Source: PALSA-607 sp036501485
GTDB taxonomy: Bacteria; Actinomycetota; Actinomycetes; Acidothermales; Acidothermaceae
NCBI GenBank assembly: GCA_036501485.1
Contig: DASYAG010000093.1
Coordinates: forward strand, 1-64,000
Length of the DNA: 64,000 nucleotides
Direction: 5' to 3'
Within the stretch, counting starts at the first letter, position 1; each line of letters opens with the position of its first letter. Positions 1 to 8,473 of the stretch are shown here, in pieces. The notes beneath the pieces were generated by a model. That model was not told the DNA's origin. It worked only from the letters and a program-made list of their open reading frames with translations, and did no database searches. The position numbers were made by a program, and so were the translations under genes.

Positions 1-230
1 TCGTCAGCTTCCTGCCTGGCTTCGTACCGGCGGGCCATGCCGTTGGCCCGACCTCGCTGCTCTTCGGTGCGATCTTCGTTGTCGAAACCGCGATGTACTT
101 CGCATTGTTGCTCGTACTCGCGGCCCGCGTCACCAAGTGGATGAGCGAGCCGCGAGTACGACGCCGGCTGGATCGTGTGACCGGTCTCGTGCTGATCGGG
201 TTCGGTGTACGAATCGCCACCGAGCGCTGA
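1..230 (+). CDS. LysE/RhtB-family amino-acid exporter, C-terminal part
   Basis: The window opens inside this gene; 76 codons are readable from base 3 to the TGA at 228-230. The piece has a Pro/Gly-rich loop (SFLPGFVPAG), a hydrophobic helix (FGAIFVVETAMYFALLLVLA), a basic cytoplasmic stretch and a last helix ending in a short Arg-containing tail. This is the usual end of LysE/RhtB translocators, which export amino acids or related small molecules across the inner membrane. Substrate cannot be inferred. It converges on the MmpL gene with only 2 bp between stop codons. Confidence 0.7.
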   Translation, partial: VSFLPGFVPAGHAVGPTSLLFGAIFVVETAMYFALLLVLAARVTKWMSEPRVRRRLDRVTGLVLIGFGVRIATER

Positions 231-232
231 GC

Positions 233-2431
233 TCAGACCCTTTGCAGCAACTCAACTGGCTCGACAAGTTCCGACTCGACTGGTCGGCCCAGGCGCGTCC
301 GCTGGAGCCAACGTGGCAGGTACCAGTTGCGCTCGCCAAGCATTGCCATCACTGACGGCAGCAGCACGGCGCGAACGATCGTTGCGTCGAGTAGTACAGC
401 GACCGCGAGCCCGACCCCGATCTGCTTCATCGAGACCTGCGACAGTGTGCCGAACACCGAGAACACCGCGACCATGATGACGGCCGCACTGGTGATAACG
501 CCTGCGGTTGACGCAATGCCCCGCTCCACGGCGTCCCGCGTAGTCATGCCCAGCCGCCGATTCTCGACGACTCGACTCAAGATGAACACGTGGTAGTCCA
601 TCGAGAGACCGAACAGGATCGCGAACATGAATAGTGGAATCCAGGTCGCGATCGTGCCTGTTGAGGTGTAGCCGAGCACCGAGTCGAACCAGTGGTGCTG
701 GAACACGAGCACCATGACGCCGTACGACGCGCCGATCGACAGCAGGTTCAACACGATCGCTGTCAACGCCACGGTCAGTGATCGGAATGCGCTCAGGAGA
801 AGCAGGAACGCGAGGCCGAGCACGAAGAAGAATACGAATGGCGCATGCGTCGTCAACTGCTTGCCGAAGTCGACCGAACCCGCCGTCTGACCAGTGACGT
901 ACACGCGCACGCCCGGCACTTTCCCGATCGTTTCCGGAATCACGGTGCCACGTAGTGCTTTCAATGCATGGACGGACGTCGAGTTGCTGCCGTCGCCGTT
1001 CAACGGAATCGATACCTCCGCAACTGTTCCTGCCGCGTTGACACGTGTCGTCAACGCTGCCGACATCTGCCTACTTGCTGCGGCCTGCGCGGACATCTGC
1101 TGGATCCCCGCCTGTACCGCGGGCGCGTTCACGTTCGGCGCCGCGACGACCACGTAGGCCGGCTGTGGTCCGCCCGGGAACGCGGTCGACAAGCGGTCGA
1201 ATGCCTGCACGACGGGCAACTTCTTCGGCAGGTCGGAGTTACCCGGAAGTGCTGTCTTCATACCGATGACTGGCAAGGCGAGCAGCACCAGCGCGCCGCC
1301 AGCGATAACCGCCGATCGTGCCGGCCGACGCAGCACGACTCGAAGAACGGCACGCCATGCCCGGCTCTCGCTGTTGCTTCGGCGCAGCTTGTGTACGTAC
1401 GGTACCCGGCCCTTCTCGATACGGTCGCCGAGCAATGACATCAACGCGGGCAGCACCGTGACCGAGCCGAGCACGGCGATCGCGACGACCAGCACTGTTG
1501 CTTCCGCGACACCCTTGAACGTGGCATTGCCGGTGAGGAAGAGCCCACCAACCGCGGCGACCACGGTGAGTCCTGAGACGAGGATCGATCGTCCCGACGT
1601 GGCGGCCGCGATGCGCAGCGCTTGCCCGGGACTGTTGCCGCGCGCTCGCTCCTCACGCTCGCGCTTGATGTAGAAGAGCGTGTAGTCGACGCCGACCGCG
1701 AGCCCGACGAGCAGCATCACCGAGGTCGCAGTGCCGTCGATGTGCACGGCGCGGCTGGTCAGCGCGAGCAGTCCGCCGGCTGCCATGAAGGCAGTGAGCG
1801 CGAGCCCGACCGGCACTATTGCGGCGACGAGCGAACCGAAGACTGCAAGCAAAATCCCGAGAGTCAAGGGGATCGACAGCATCTCGGCGCGCTTGAAGTC
1901 CTTGCCGAGCGTCTTGTCGAGGGCCTTTTCGGCACTCGCGTCGCCAACCTCCTCGACGCGAAGCGTCGGGTTCGCCTTTTGGACAGCAGCGACCGCGTCA
2001 AGCAGCGGCTGCACTCGCGATGACGCTGTGTCGGCGTCGCCCGTCATGTCGAACGTCACGAGCATCGAGTGCCCGTCGTGCGACACGAACGACTGCCCGT
2101 CGGCGTCGAGCGGTGAGTGCAAGTTGTCGATGAGCTTCGTGGAGCTGACGGCCGTGACAACCTGAGCGACGGCAGCGCGCAAGCCGGCGTCGTCCGGCTG
2201 GCCGCTTCTCGCTTGAACGAGCACGTTTTCCGAGGCGGCGTCGGGAAAACCCGACGAACCCAGGATCTGCTCAGCCTTCGCCGACTGCCCGTTGGATCCT
2301 TCGGCGTTGGTGATCTGCTTTGTCCCTGACGAGCCGATGACGAGCGCAGCGATGACGAAGATCAGCCATCCGAAGATGGCTGTCTTACGGTGGCCGGCGC
2401 TCCAGGCGCCCATGCGTGCCGCGACGTTCAC
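233..2431 (-). CDS. MMPL-family RND-like membrane transporter
   Basis: A 732-residue inner-membrane transporter of the MmpL group, proton-driven exporters of lipids or other hydrophobic compounds. It shows the duplicated RND plan: one N-terminal helix, a large extracytoplasmic domain, a five-helix bundle, then the same again. The conserved Asp-Tyr pairs of the two bundles are visible in GLAVGVDYTLFYIKRERE and FGLSMDYHVFILSR, so the proton relay looks intact. I chose GTG at 2431 because GAGGAG lies a few bases upstream; a longer frame to 2623 has no such signal. It is divergent from the histidine kinase at 2615, so the two-component system may control it, although no operator is obvious. Substrate unknown. 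Confidence 0.9.
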   Translation of the reverse strand: MNVAARMGAWSAGHRKTAIFGWLIFVIAALVIGSSGTKQITNAEGSNGQSAKAEQILGSSGFPDAASENVLVQARSGQPDDAGLRAAVAQVVTAVSSTKLIDNLHSPLDADGQSFVSHDGHSMLVTFDMTGDADTASSRVQPLLDAVAAVQKANPTLRVEEVGDASAEKALDKTLGKDFKRAEMLSIPLTLGILLAVFGSLVAAIVPVGLALTAFMAAGGLLALTSRAVHIDGTATSVMLLVGLAVGVDYTLFYIKREREERARGNSPGQALRIAAATSGRSILVSGLTVVAAVGGLFLTGNATFKGVAEATVLVVAIAVLGSVTVLPALMSLLGDRIEKGRVPYVHKLRRSNSESRAWRAVLRVVLRRPARSAVIAGGALVLLALPVIGMKTALPGNSDLPKKLPVVQAFDRLSTAFPGGPQPAYVVVAAPNVNAPAVQAGIQQMSAQAAASRQMSAALTTRVNAAGTVAEVSIPLNGDGSNSTSVHALKALRGTVIPETIGKVPGVRVYVTGQTAGSVDFGKQLTTHAPFVFFFVLGLAFLLLLSAFRSLTVALTAIVLNLLSIGASYGVMVLVFQHHWFDSVLGYTSTGTIATWIPLFMFAILFGLSMDYHVFILSRVVENRRLGMTTRDAVERGIASTAGVITSAAVIMVAVFSVFGTLSQVSMKQIGVGLAVAVLLDATIVRAVLLPSVMAMLGERNWYLPRWLQRTRLGRPVESELVEPVELLQRV

Positions 2432-2601
2432 GGTGTTTCTCCTCTGTCGTAGGTCAGCTGTCATAGGTCGGCTGCTACCGATAACGACAGTGGCGGACGG
2501 CGGTAGCTGGTGTCGGTTGGGCAGGCGACCGTATTCAGGGTGGGGACAACCCCCGGTTGAAGCCGGGAGGTGACGGGATGGGTCCGCGGCGGTCGCGCCG
2601 C

Positions 2602-2607
2602 TACTTT
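2602..2607 (+). promoter_or_regulatory. Putative -10 box for leaderless histidine kinase gene
   Basis: TACTTT lies exactly 7 nt before the GTG at 2615, which places the transcription start at or next to the start codon. No Shine-Dalgarno sequence is visible. This supports the 2615 start over 2570. Confidence 0.5.
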
Positions 2608-2614
2608 GGATCAC

Positions 2615-3883
2615 GTGAGCCACTCATCAGCGCTGCAGCCGACCGAGGCAGGGCGTCAGCGCGTTCGCCAGGTCGTGCTGCAGTTTGCGCTGCGCACGGT
2701 CATGGCGCTGACCGACCTGCCGGTTGCCACCTTCACCTTCGTGGTGACGGTCACGCTCGTGAGCACGTCGGTCGGACTGATCGCAGCCTTCCTCGTGGGC
2801 ATCCCGCTGTTGATCCTTACGGGCATGATTGCTCGCGCGTTGGCGAACTTCGAACGCGCCCGGATCCGGCTGTTCCTTGACATCGACATTCCGCAGCTGC
2901 CCGGCCGGCCGCGAGGGATCAAGGGCGCCCTGACCGATGGCCCGACGTGGCGCGCGATCCTCTATCCGTTGCTGCACTTCCCGCTGGCAATCGCGACCTT
3001 CACGTCGTGCGTCGCGTCGTTCAGTACCGCCGCGGCGATGATCTCGATGCCGGTCTGGCTCAGCCATATCCCCTCACGTCATGCCGACCTTGGCGCACTC
3101 ACGGTTACGGATCAACGCACGGCGTGGTTGATGGCCGCGGTTGGTGTCGTGATCGGCGTCATCGGCGCCGGAATAACGTACGGACTCACGACTGCGGAGG
3201 GAGCGTTGGCGAAGGCATTGCTCGGTGTCAGCGCCGCCCAACTAGCGAAGCGTGTCGACGTACTTGAGGGCAGTCGCGCGCGCGTCGTTGACGCAGCCGA
3301 AGCCGAGCGCCGACGGATCGAACGCGATTTGCACGATGGTGCCCAACAGCGCCTCGTGTCGCTGGCAATGAACCTTGGCCGGGCCCGTGCCCGCTACGAC
3401 GACGATCCCGAGGCCGCACGGGTGCTTCTTGACGAGGCGCACGCCGATGCCAAGCACGCACTGGTCGAGTTGCGCGATCTGGCGCGCGGCCGCCTGCATC
3501 CGGCCGTTCTCACGGATCGCGGGCTCGACGCTGCGCTGTCTGGACTTGCCGGTCGTTCGCCGGTGCCGGTGACTCTCGACGTTGCGGTCGAACCCCGTTG
3601 TAATCCGACCATCGAGGCGATCGCGTACTTCGTGGTCAGCGAAGCACTTGCCAACATCGCCAAGCATTCCGGCGCAAGTCGAGCCGACATCACGGCATGC
3701 CGCGTGGGTGCTCGACTCCGGCTCACCATCCATGACGACGGCGTCGGCGGTGCAGCTGCACACCCGGGCAGCGGTCTCGCCGGCCTGGCCGATCGTGTCG
3801 GTGGCGTCGACGGATCCCTTCGCATCGTCAGTCCGGTCGGTGGTCCGACCGACCTCATCGTGGAGTTGCCATGCGAGTCGTAA
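2615..3883 (+). CDS. Sensor histidine kinase (NarL/LiaS-type, HisKA_3)
   Basis: A 422-residue membrane sensor kinase. The N-terminal half has about four hydrophobic helices in two pairs with a charged segment between them, resembling the putative sensor domain of actinobacterial kinases. A HisKA_3 dimerisation helix follows with the phospho-acceptor His in RDLHDGAQQRL, then a HATPase_c domain (N-box SEALANIAKHS, G-box DDGVGG and GSGLAGLADRV). It overlaps the response regulator by 13 bp, so the two form a coupled pair. The signal sensed is unknown; the adjoining MmpL and DUF4097 genes suggest an envelope or lipid stress response. Confidence 0.9.
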   Translation: MSHSSALQPTEAGRQRVRQVVLQFALRTVMALTDLPVATFTFVVTVTLVSTSVGLIAAFLVGIPLLILTGMIARALANFERARIRLFLDIDIPQLPGRPRGIKGALTDGPTWRAILYPLLHFPLAIATFTSCVASFSTAAAMISMPVWLSHIPSRHADLGALTVTDQRTAWLMAAVGVVIGVIGAGITYGLTTAEGALAKALLGVSAAQLAKRVDVLEGSRARVVDAAEAERRRIERDLHDGAQQRLVSLAMNLGRARARYDDDPEAARVLLDEAHADAKHALVELRDLARGRLHPAVLTDRGLDAALSGLAGRSPVPVTLDVAVEPRCNPTIEAIAYFVVSEALANIAKHSGASRADITACRVGARLRLTIHDDGVGGAAAHPGSGLAGLADRVGGVDGSLRIVSPVGGPTDLIVELPCES

Positions 3884-4515
3884 TCGCCGAAGATTCGGTG
3901 CTGCTGCGTGAAGGACTGTCGCGACTGCTTACCGAGTCGGGCATGGACGTCGTCGCGGCCGTCGCCGACGGAGAATCGGCGCTGCGCGCAGTCGATGATC
4001 ACCGGCCCGACGTTGCGGTGCTTGACGTTCGGATGCCGCCGACGCATACCGACGAGGGCCTGCGGGCCGCATTAGTGATCCGTCGTCAATGGCCGGACGT
4101 CGCGGTGCTGGTGTTTTCGCAATACGTCGAGGAGCGTTACGCGACTGAACTGTTGGCGGGGGAGACCCGCGGGGTCGGCTACTTGCTGAAAGACCGGGTC
4201 GCCGACGTCGTCGAGTTCATCGATGCGTTGCGACGGGTCGCTGGTGGCGGCACGGTGCTCGACCCCGAGGTCGTCGCGCAACTTCTCGCACGGAGCCGGC
4301 GCACGCACCCACTCGACAAGCTCACCGCGCGGGAGCGAGAGGTGCTCGGCCTGATGGCGGAGGGTCGCTCGAACGGCGCGATCGCCGCGGCGCTCGTCGT
4401 GGGTGACGGTGCGGTGGAGAAGCACGTGAGCAGCATCTTCACCAAGCTTGATCTGCTACCGGCCGATACCGACCATCGCCGAGTGCTCGCCGTCCTTCGT
4501 TATCTCGAGAGCTGA
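3871..4515 (+). CDS. NarL/FixJ-family response regulator
   Basis: A 214-residue cytoplasmic regulator. The receiver domain occupies about residues 1-120, with acidic residues in AEDS and the phospho-acceptor D52 in VLDVRMPP. A LuxR-type helix-turn-helix follows (LTAREREVLGLMAEGRSN…VEKHVSSIFTKL). The start codon lies inside the kinase gene, implying translational coupling with its partner kinase. The DUF4097 gene starts 9 bp after the stop and is probably in the same transcript and regulon. Confidence 0.93.
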   Translation: MRVVIAEDSVLLREGLSRLLTESGMDVVAAVADGESALRAVDDHRPDVAVLDVRMPPTHTDEGLRAALVIRRQWPDVAVLVFSQYVEERYATELLAGETRGVGYLLKDRVADVVEFIDALRRVAGGGTVLDPEVVAQLLARSRRTHPLDKLTAREREVLGLMAEGRSNGAIAAALVVGDGAVEKHVSSIFTKLDLLPADTDHRRVLAVLRYLES

Positions 4516-4524
4516 GGCCAGGTC

Positions 4525-5307
4525 ATGTATGTAACTGGTGGGCGGCTCGCCGCGCTGGCGGTGGGTCTGCCCTTCGTTCTTGGTGCCGCTGTCGTCGGTG
4601 CGTTTAGCGTCGTCGGCGCCATGGCGCAGACCAGTGAGCGTCATGTTGCCAGCTATCCCGCGACCGGTGGCGCGCTCACGTTGCGCACTGATGGGAACGT
4701 CACGGTCGAGGTCGGTAGCAGTACGCAGATCGCCGTCACTTACACGGAGCACTACCAGCTGAAGAAGCCGACCGTGACGTCAGCGACCGCGGGCGGCGGC
4801 CTGCAACTCACGGCCAGCTGTCCGGGAGCAGTTGTCGTCTTCGGCAACAACTGCGCGATCAACTACGTCCTCACCGTGCCGGCCACCGCCGCGCTGGAGC
4901 TGCACAGTGGCGACGGAGACATTCAGGTGAGCGGAAGCACCGCGGCGTTGTCTCTCAATACCGGCGACGGTGGTATCGAGTTCGACAACGTGAGCGGTAA
5001 CGTCGTCGCCCACTCTGGCGACGGTGACATCAGTGGTACGCAGGTGGGCTCGAAGAATGTTCAGGCATCGACGGGCGACGGTGGCATCCACATCACGTGG
5101 TCGATGGCGCCGACGGCGGTAGGCGCGACGACGGGCAACGGCGGTATTCATCTCGTCGTCCCCCAAGGCAGCGGCCCGTACCGAACGTCCACCCACACGG
5201 GCAACGGAAGCGCCCACGTGGATGTAGCGAGCGACTCGAGCGCTGCATCGTCGATCACAGCAGAGACAGGTGACGGCGGCATCACGATCGGATACCCAGC
5301 CTCGTAG
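4525..5307 (+). CDS. DUF4097-type beta-repeat envelope protein
   Basis: A 260-residue protein with one N-terminal hydrophobic segment (residues about 8-34, signal anchor or signal peptide) and an extracytoplasmic part made of short repeated beta turns. The motif S/TGDGDI or TGDGGI/TGNGGI recurs about seven times, about 20 residues apart, the hallmark of the DUF4097 (putative adhesin) beta-helix fold. Function is unknown for the family. Such genes often sit beside LiaRS-like two-component systems in Gram-positive bacteria, as here, which suggests an envelope-stress output. Two Cys residues (in SCPG and NNCA) may form a disulfide. Confidence 0.8.
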   Translation: MYVTGGRLAALAVGLPFVLGAAVVGAFSVVGAMAQTSERHVASYPATGGALTLRTDGNVTVEVGSSTQIAVTYTEHYQLKKPTVTSATAGGGLQLTASCPGAVVVFGNNCAINYVLTVPATAALELHSGDGDIQVSGSTAALSLNTGDGGIEFDNVSGNVVAHSGDGDISGTQVGSKNVQASTGDGGIHITWSMAPTAVGATTGNGGIHLVVPQGSGPYRTSTHTGNGSAHVDVASDSSAASSITAETGDGGITIGYPAS

Positions 5308-5311
5308 CCAC

Positions 5312-5354
5312 TGGCCAGAGGCGCTTGGCCAGAGGCGCTTGGCAATGGCCAGAG
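5312..5354. repeat. Short tandem repeat behind DUF4097 gene
   Basis: The 14-base unit TGGCCAGAGGCGCT occurs twice without a gap at 5312-5325 and 5326-5339, and its first nine bases recur at 5346-5354 as the left arm of the terminator. The repeats start 5 bp after the stop codon. Confidence 0.8.
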
Positions 5355-5386
5355 ACCAGGTCCCCCGATATGGGCCTGGCCTCTGG
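5349..5386. terminator. Hairpin between convergent genes
   Basis: CCAGAGACCAGG (5349-5360) pairs with CCTGGCCTCTGG (5375-5386), a 12-bp stem with one mismatch and a 14-nt loop. It lies between the convergent DUF4097 and S53 genes and probably ends both transcripts. No clear U tract is present on either side. Confidence 0.6.
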
Positions 5387-5407
5387 CGGTCGTGGGCGTT
5401 CAACTCG

Positions 5408-7078
5408 TCAATGGAGGAGCTTCTCCATCTGGGCGACGTCAAACGATCCGAGGCCGGTACAGAAGTCGTACCCAGTTGTCGCCGGGTATGGCTCGCAGTC
5501 ACCGGTGGTGATGTCGTGGAACCCGGCCGTGCCGGCCTGTGCGTAGAGAAGAGGGGCGGCAAAACCGAGCTTGTTGCTGTGTCCACTCTCAAAACGCGCC
5601 CAACTGCCGAGCGCGAGCGGTGACGCGAGGCTGGTACCGCCTTGCGCGTTTGCAACGCCGCCGTCGAAGTACGCTCCGGGGGAGAGGATTGCGTCTGCGT
5701 CCATTGCGATGTCCGGCACGCCACGGCCGCAGTTCAGTGCGTATTCGAGCGTGCACACGGTGCCCGTCGCCGGAACAACACCTTGCTGCCAGGCTTCTTG
5801 GTATTCGAACAAGCTGGTGCCGCCGCCGCTCGTGTACCACGCGATCTCGGTGCCGTAGGAGAAGTCGGCGTTCGAGAAGAGTGACGTGCCGCCGACGCCC
5901 AGGAAGAACGGTGACGAGGCAGGGTAGCTAGCGAAGGGCGGCCCACCAGGGCCGATGCCGTTGGTGTCTTCCCACGGGCAGAAGCCGCCCTGGTCGCCCG
6001 ACGATGCGAACAGCGTCTGACCTTGGGCAGCTGCTTGCAGCGCTGCGTCGTCGGTCGCGAGCATTGATCCGTCAAGGTAGGCCTGGTATTCACACTCGCC
6101 GAACGAAGCTGACCCTGCTTTTGCGACGTCTTGGTGCGCGAAGTCGGTGAACTCCTGCGTCGTGCTGGCGTCGGTGAGGTCGGTCGCGTCGTATATATAG
6201 AGGCGCTTGACGCCGTCAGCCATGCCTGTTGAGTTCTGCGAGTCGATCTCCCACTCGACCTCACCGGCAGTGTCTGAACTCGGTGGGCCGACAGGCACAA
6301 CGGTGACCGGCACCTGCGGCAGCTTGTATGCGGTCTCCTGCGCTTTCAGCTGAGCGACCGCGGTGCTGACGCTGCCCTCCGCGAAGATCGCGATCGGCGT
6401 CTGGCGGCCGGTCGGAGCCGAACCGGCGTCGTAGAACTTCCAGAAGTCCTGCGGGGTATAGAGGGCACCGACGTTGTCGGTCGGCGGCAGGCTAGTTGCA
6501 AGGTCGGTGCGCATCATCGAGATATTTTGTAGGCCCACCACTGCTCCGACGATGCCGCTAAGCGCCGTCGGCACTTGTGCTGGCGCGGTGTTTTCAAAAT
6601 AGGTGGTGCCCTTCCACGACACGTTCGAGATCGTCGTGTTGAATGCGGCGTCGATCTGGGCGGCAGTGCCGTTCGCCGTGACGAGCATGTTGCCGGGGTC
6701 GACCGTCACGCCCTGCAGACCGGCGCCCTTGAGATAGCTGGCAACTTGACTCGCAGCCGCGTCGGTAGGCGCGTAGGTCGCAGCGAACTGAGCGGGGGTG
6801 AGCGTCTGCCCAGAGGCGATGAGTTTCTGCAGCGCGGTCTTGTTCTGCAGGTTGAGTGCGACGTCGATGTGTAGCGGCGTAGCCGCCGGCGCAGCGCCGA
6901 GGAGCGTCGCACTGGAAAGCGGCTCCGCCAGCGTCCCGGTCGACGTCCAACCTGCTGAGGTACTCGCGCTCGCGGCGCTTGGATAGAGCCCGACGGCGGT
7001 CGCGGCTGCGACCAGCACGGTCGTCGCCAGCGCAGGCAGCTTCAGTGATGGGTGTGGCTTCACAGAGGGTCGTTTCAT
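5408..7078 (-). CDS. Secreted S53 family peptidase (sedolisin/kumamolisin-like)
   Basis: A 556-residue secreted serine-carboxyl protease that degrades proteins outside the cell, in this family usually at acid pH. Residues 1-39 form a signal peptide ending near ASAST. A pro-domain follows (about 50-195), then the catalytic domain. The Glu/Asp pair is E275 and D279 in EVEWEID, the oxyanion Asp is D362 in SSGDQGG and the nucleophile is S483 in GGTSLASP. The C-terminal DITTGDCEPYP…GYDFCTGLGS matches the family calcium site. ATG 7078 is chosen because AAGGAG lies 8 nt upstream; the in-frame GTG at 7087 overlaps that site. It is divergent from a TrmB regulator, its likely controller. Confidence 0.92.
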   Translation of the reverse strand: MKRPSVKPHPSLKLPALATTVLVAAATAVGLYPSAASASTSAGWTSTGTLAEPLSSATLLGAAPAATPLHIDVALNLQNKTALQKLIASGQTLTPAQFAATYAPTDAAASQVASYLKGAGLQGVTVDPGNMLVTANGTAAQIDAAFNTTISNVSWKGTTYFENTAPAQVPTALSGIVGAVVGLQNISMMRTDLATSLPPTDNVGALYTPQDFWKFYDAGSAPTGRQTPIAIFAEGSVSTAVAQLKAQETAYKLPQVPVTVVPVGPPSSDTAGEVEWEIDSQNSTGMADGVKRLYIYDATDLTDASTTQEFTDFAHQDVAKAGSASFGECEYQAYLDGSMLATDDAALQAAAQGQTLFASSGDQGGFCPWEDTNGIGPGGPPFASYPASSPFFLGVGGTSLFSNADFSYGTEIAWYTSGGGTSLFEYQEAWQQGVVPATGTVCTLEYALNCGRGVPDIAMDADAILSPGAYFDGGVANAQGGTSLASPLALGSWARFESGHSNKLGFAAPLLYAQAGTAGFHDITTGDCEPYPATTGYDFCTGLGSFDVAQMEKLLH

Positions 7079-7161
7079 CTCGATCACTCCTTGGCGGCGG
7101 GGGGTCGCGCTTGCGCGGAGGACTCTTGGGAACCCGTGTATCCACCGTCGCCGAGTTTGAA

Positions 7162-7196
7162 ACCACGAACCGTGGTGACATATTTGGTCAATGACC
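7162..7196. promoter_or_regulatory. Inverted repeats in sedolisin/TrmB divergent region
   Basis: Two small palindromes lie between the divergent genes: ACCACG-AAC-CGTGGT at 7162-7176, and GGTCA-A-TGACC at 7186-7196, which covers the TrmB start codon. Either could bind the TrmB protein. CATATT, 6 nt before ATG 7191, is a weak match to the -10 arrangement seen elsewhere in this window. Confidence 0.35.
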
Positions 7197-7979
7197 GATT
7201 TCGAGACGCAACCGCTGGTCGAACTCGGACTGACCGGCTACGAAGCGAGTGCGTACCTTGCTCTCATCCGCCGCGGCCAGGCCACCGGCGCCGAGGTCGC
7301 CCGCATCGCCGGACTCCCGCGCCAACGCATCTATGACGTGCTCGGCGGCCTCGTCACCCGGGGCCTCGCGACCGTCGCACCCGGACGGCCCGCTCAGTAC
7401 ACGGCTACCGCACCGGATGCCGCGTTCGAGCAGTTGCTCGAACAGGAGCGGGCCCGACTCATTCGCCTTGAACGCGACATCGCCACGACTGTCGCACAGC
7501 TGACGCCCGCCTATCACGCGGGACGCAGTGTGAACGATCCGCTCAACTTCATTGAAGTGCTTCGCGACCCGGCCGCGATCGCGGTGCGGTTCGCTGAGTA
7601 CGAAGCGTTGGCCGAGCACGAAATCCTCGTCTTCACCAAGCCGCCGTACGCAGTCGAGCCCGCCGAGAACGTCGGCGGCCTCGGCCTTCTCAAGCGCAAC
7701 ATCGAGGCACGAAGCATCTATGAGCGATCGATCTACGAGCATCCCGCGCACCACAGGGCAGTGCGCAAGTTCGTCGCTGCGGGAGAACAAGCTCGCGTGG
7801 TCGACGAGCTCCCGCTCAAACTCGTCGTCATCGACGAGCGCGTGGCGCTTTTCACGATGGAGGATCCGGTCGCGGGCACTGCTGATCTGACGATCATGAT
7901 CGTCGAGCACCGTGCGCTGGCGAGTCTGCTGAAGACGGCCTTCGAGGCAGTCTGGGCGAGCGGCGAGGCGTTCGTCTAG
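7191..7979 (+). CDS. TrmB-family transcriptional regulator
   Basis: A 262-residue cytoplasmic regulator. Residues about 8-75 form a winged helix-turn-helix (LTGYEASAYLALIRRG…GLPRQRIYDVLGGLVTRGLA) typical of TrmB/sugar-sensing regulators. A short coiled coil follows (EQLLEQERARLIRLERDIATTVAQL), then a ligand-binding C-terminal domain. Family members repress or activate sugar and other metabolic genes; the ligand here cannot be told. The divergent sedolisin gene is the obvious target. The gene ends in TAG at 7977-7979, directly abutting the stop codon of the opposite GNAT gene. Confidence 0.85.
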   Translation: MTDFETQPLVELGLTGYEASAYLALIRRGQATGAEVARIAGLPRQRIYDVLGGLVTRGLATVAPGRPAQYTATAPDAAFEQLLEQERARLIRLERDIATTVAQLTPAYHAGRSVNDPLNFIEVLRDPAAIAVRFAEYEALAEHEILVFTKPPYAVEPAENVGGLGLLKRNIEARSIYERSIYEHPAHHRAVRKFVAAGEQARVVDELPLKLVVIDERVALFTMEDPVAGTADLTIMIVEHRALASLLKTAFEAVWASGEAFV

Positions 7980-8441
7980 CTAGAGCTGTTTCGACATCTG
8001 GAGCGTTGTGATCCGATAGCCGAGCGACTCGTAAAGGCCGCGAGCTACGGAGTTGTTGCCGAATACGTTGAGCTCGAGCTTGGTCGCGCCGCTTTTGCGG
8101 GCGAAGTCCTCGGAGAGCCGCACCGCATGACGACCGAGGCCGTGTCCGCGAGCAGCGACGTCAATCTCGATCGCCCAGAGAGACCAGACCCCGGGCGCGC
8201 CGTCTCCGGCACCGATCCACACGCTGCCGACTGGCAGCCCATCCTCGGTGACCGAGAAGACGAATTGTCCCGGCGCCGGAGTGCCTCCTGGAAAGAGGCG
8301 GTCGGCTACTGCATCGGTGACGCTTCGGGCCGTCTCGGGGTCCTCGCCAGTGTCGACCCGGTCGGCGATGTGGTCGGCCTTGCTCTGTTCGAGCCACGGG
8401 CCGATATCTTCCGGCGACATTGGCTGCAGGGTGACGGCCAT
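7980..8441 (-). CDS. GNAT-family N-acetyltransferase
   Basis: A 153-residue acetyl-CoA-dependent acyltransferase of unknown substrate. The acetyl-CoA binding signature is visible as IDVAARGHGLGRHAVRL, followed by LELNVFGNNSVARGLYESLGY, the usual C-terminal beta-alpha-beta of GNATs. The frame stays open far upstream, but ATG 8441 is supported by a TACCCT box 7 nt before it (8454-8449), giving a leaderless mRNA. The convergent TrmB gene abuts it with no spacer. Confidence 0.85.
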   Translation of the reverse strand: MAVTLQPMSPEDIGPWLEQSKADHIADRVDTGEDPETARSVTDAVADRLFPGGTPAPGQFVFSVTEDGLPVGSVWIGAGDGAPGVWSLWAIEIDVAARGHGLGRHAVRLSEDFARKSGATKLELNVFGNNSVARGLYESLGYRITTLQMSKQL

Positions 8442-8448
8442 GCCGCTT

Positions 8449-8454
8449 AGGGTA
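8449..8454 (-). promoter_or_regulatory. Putative -10 box for leaderless GNAT gene
   Basis: TACCCT on the minus strand ends exactly 7 nt before ATG 8441. No ribosome-binding site is seen. Confidence 0.45.
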
Positions 8455-8473
8455 GCGATGTCTGGATTGGGAC

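Noticed and set aside
7977..7982. Gene overlap between TrmB and GNAT
   Set aside because: The two TAG stops only abut (7977-7979 and 7980-7982); a curiosity without further evidence of function.
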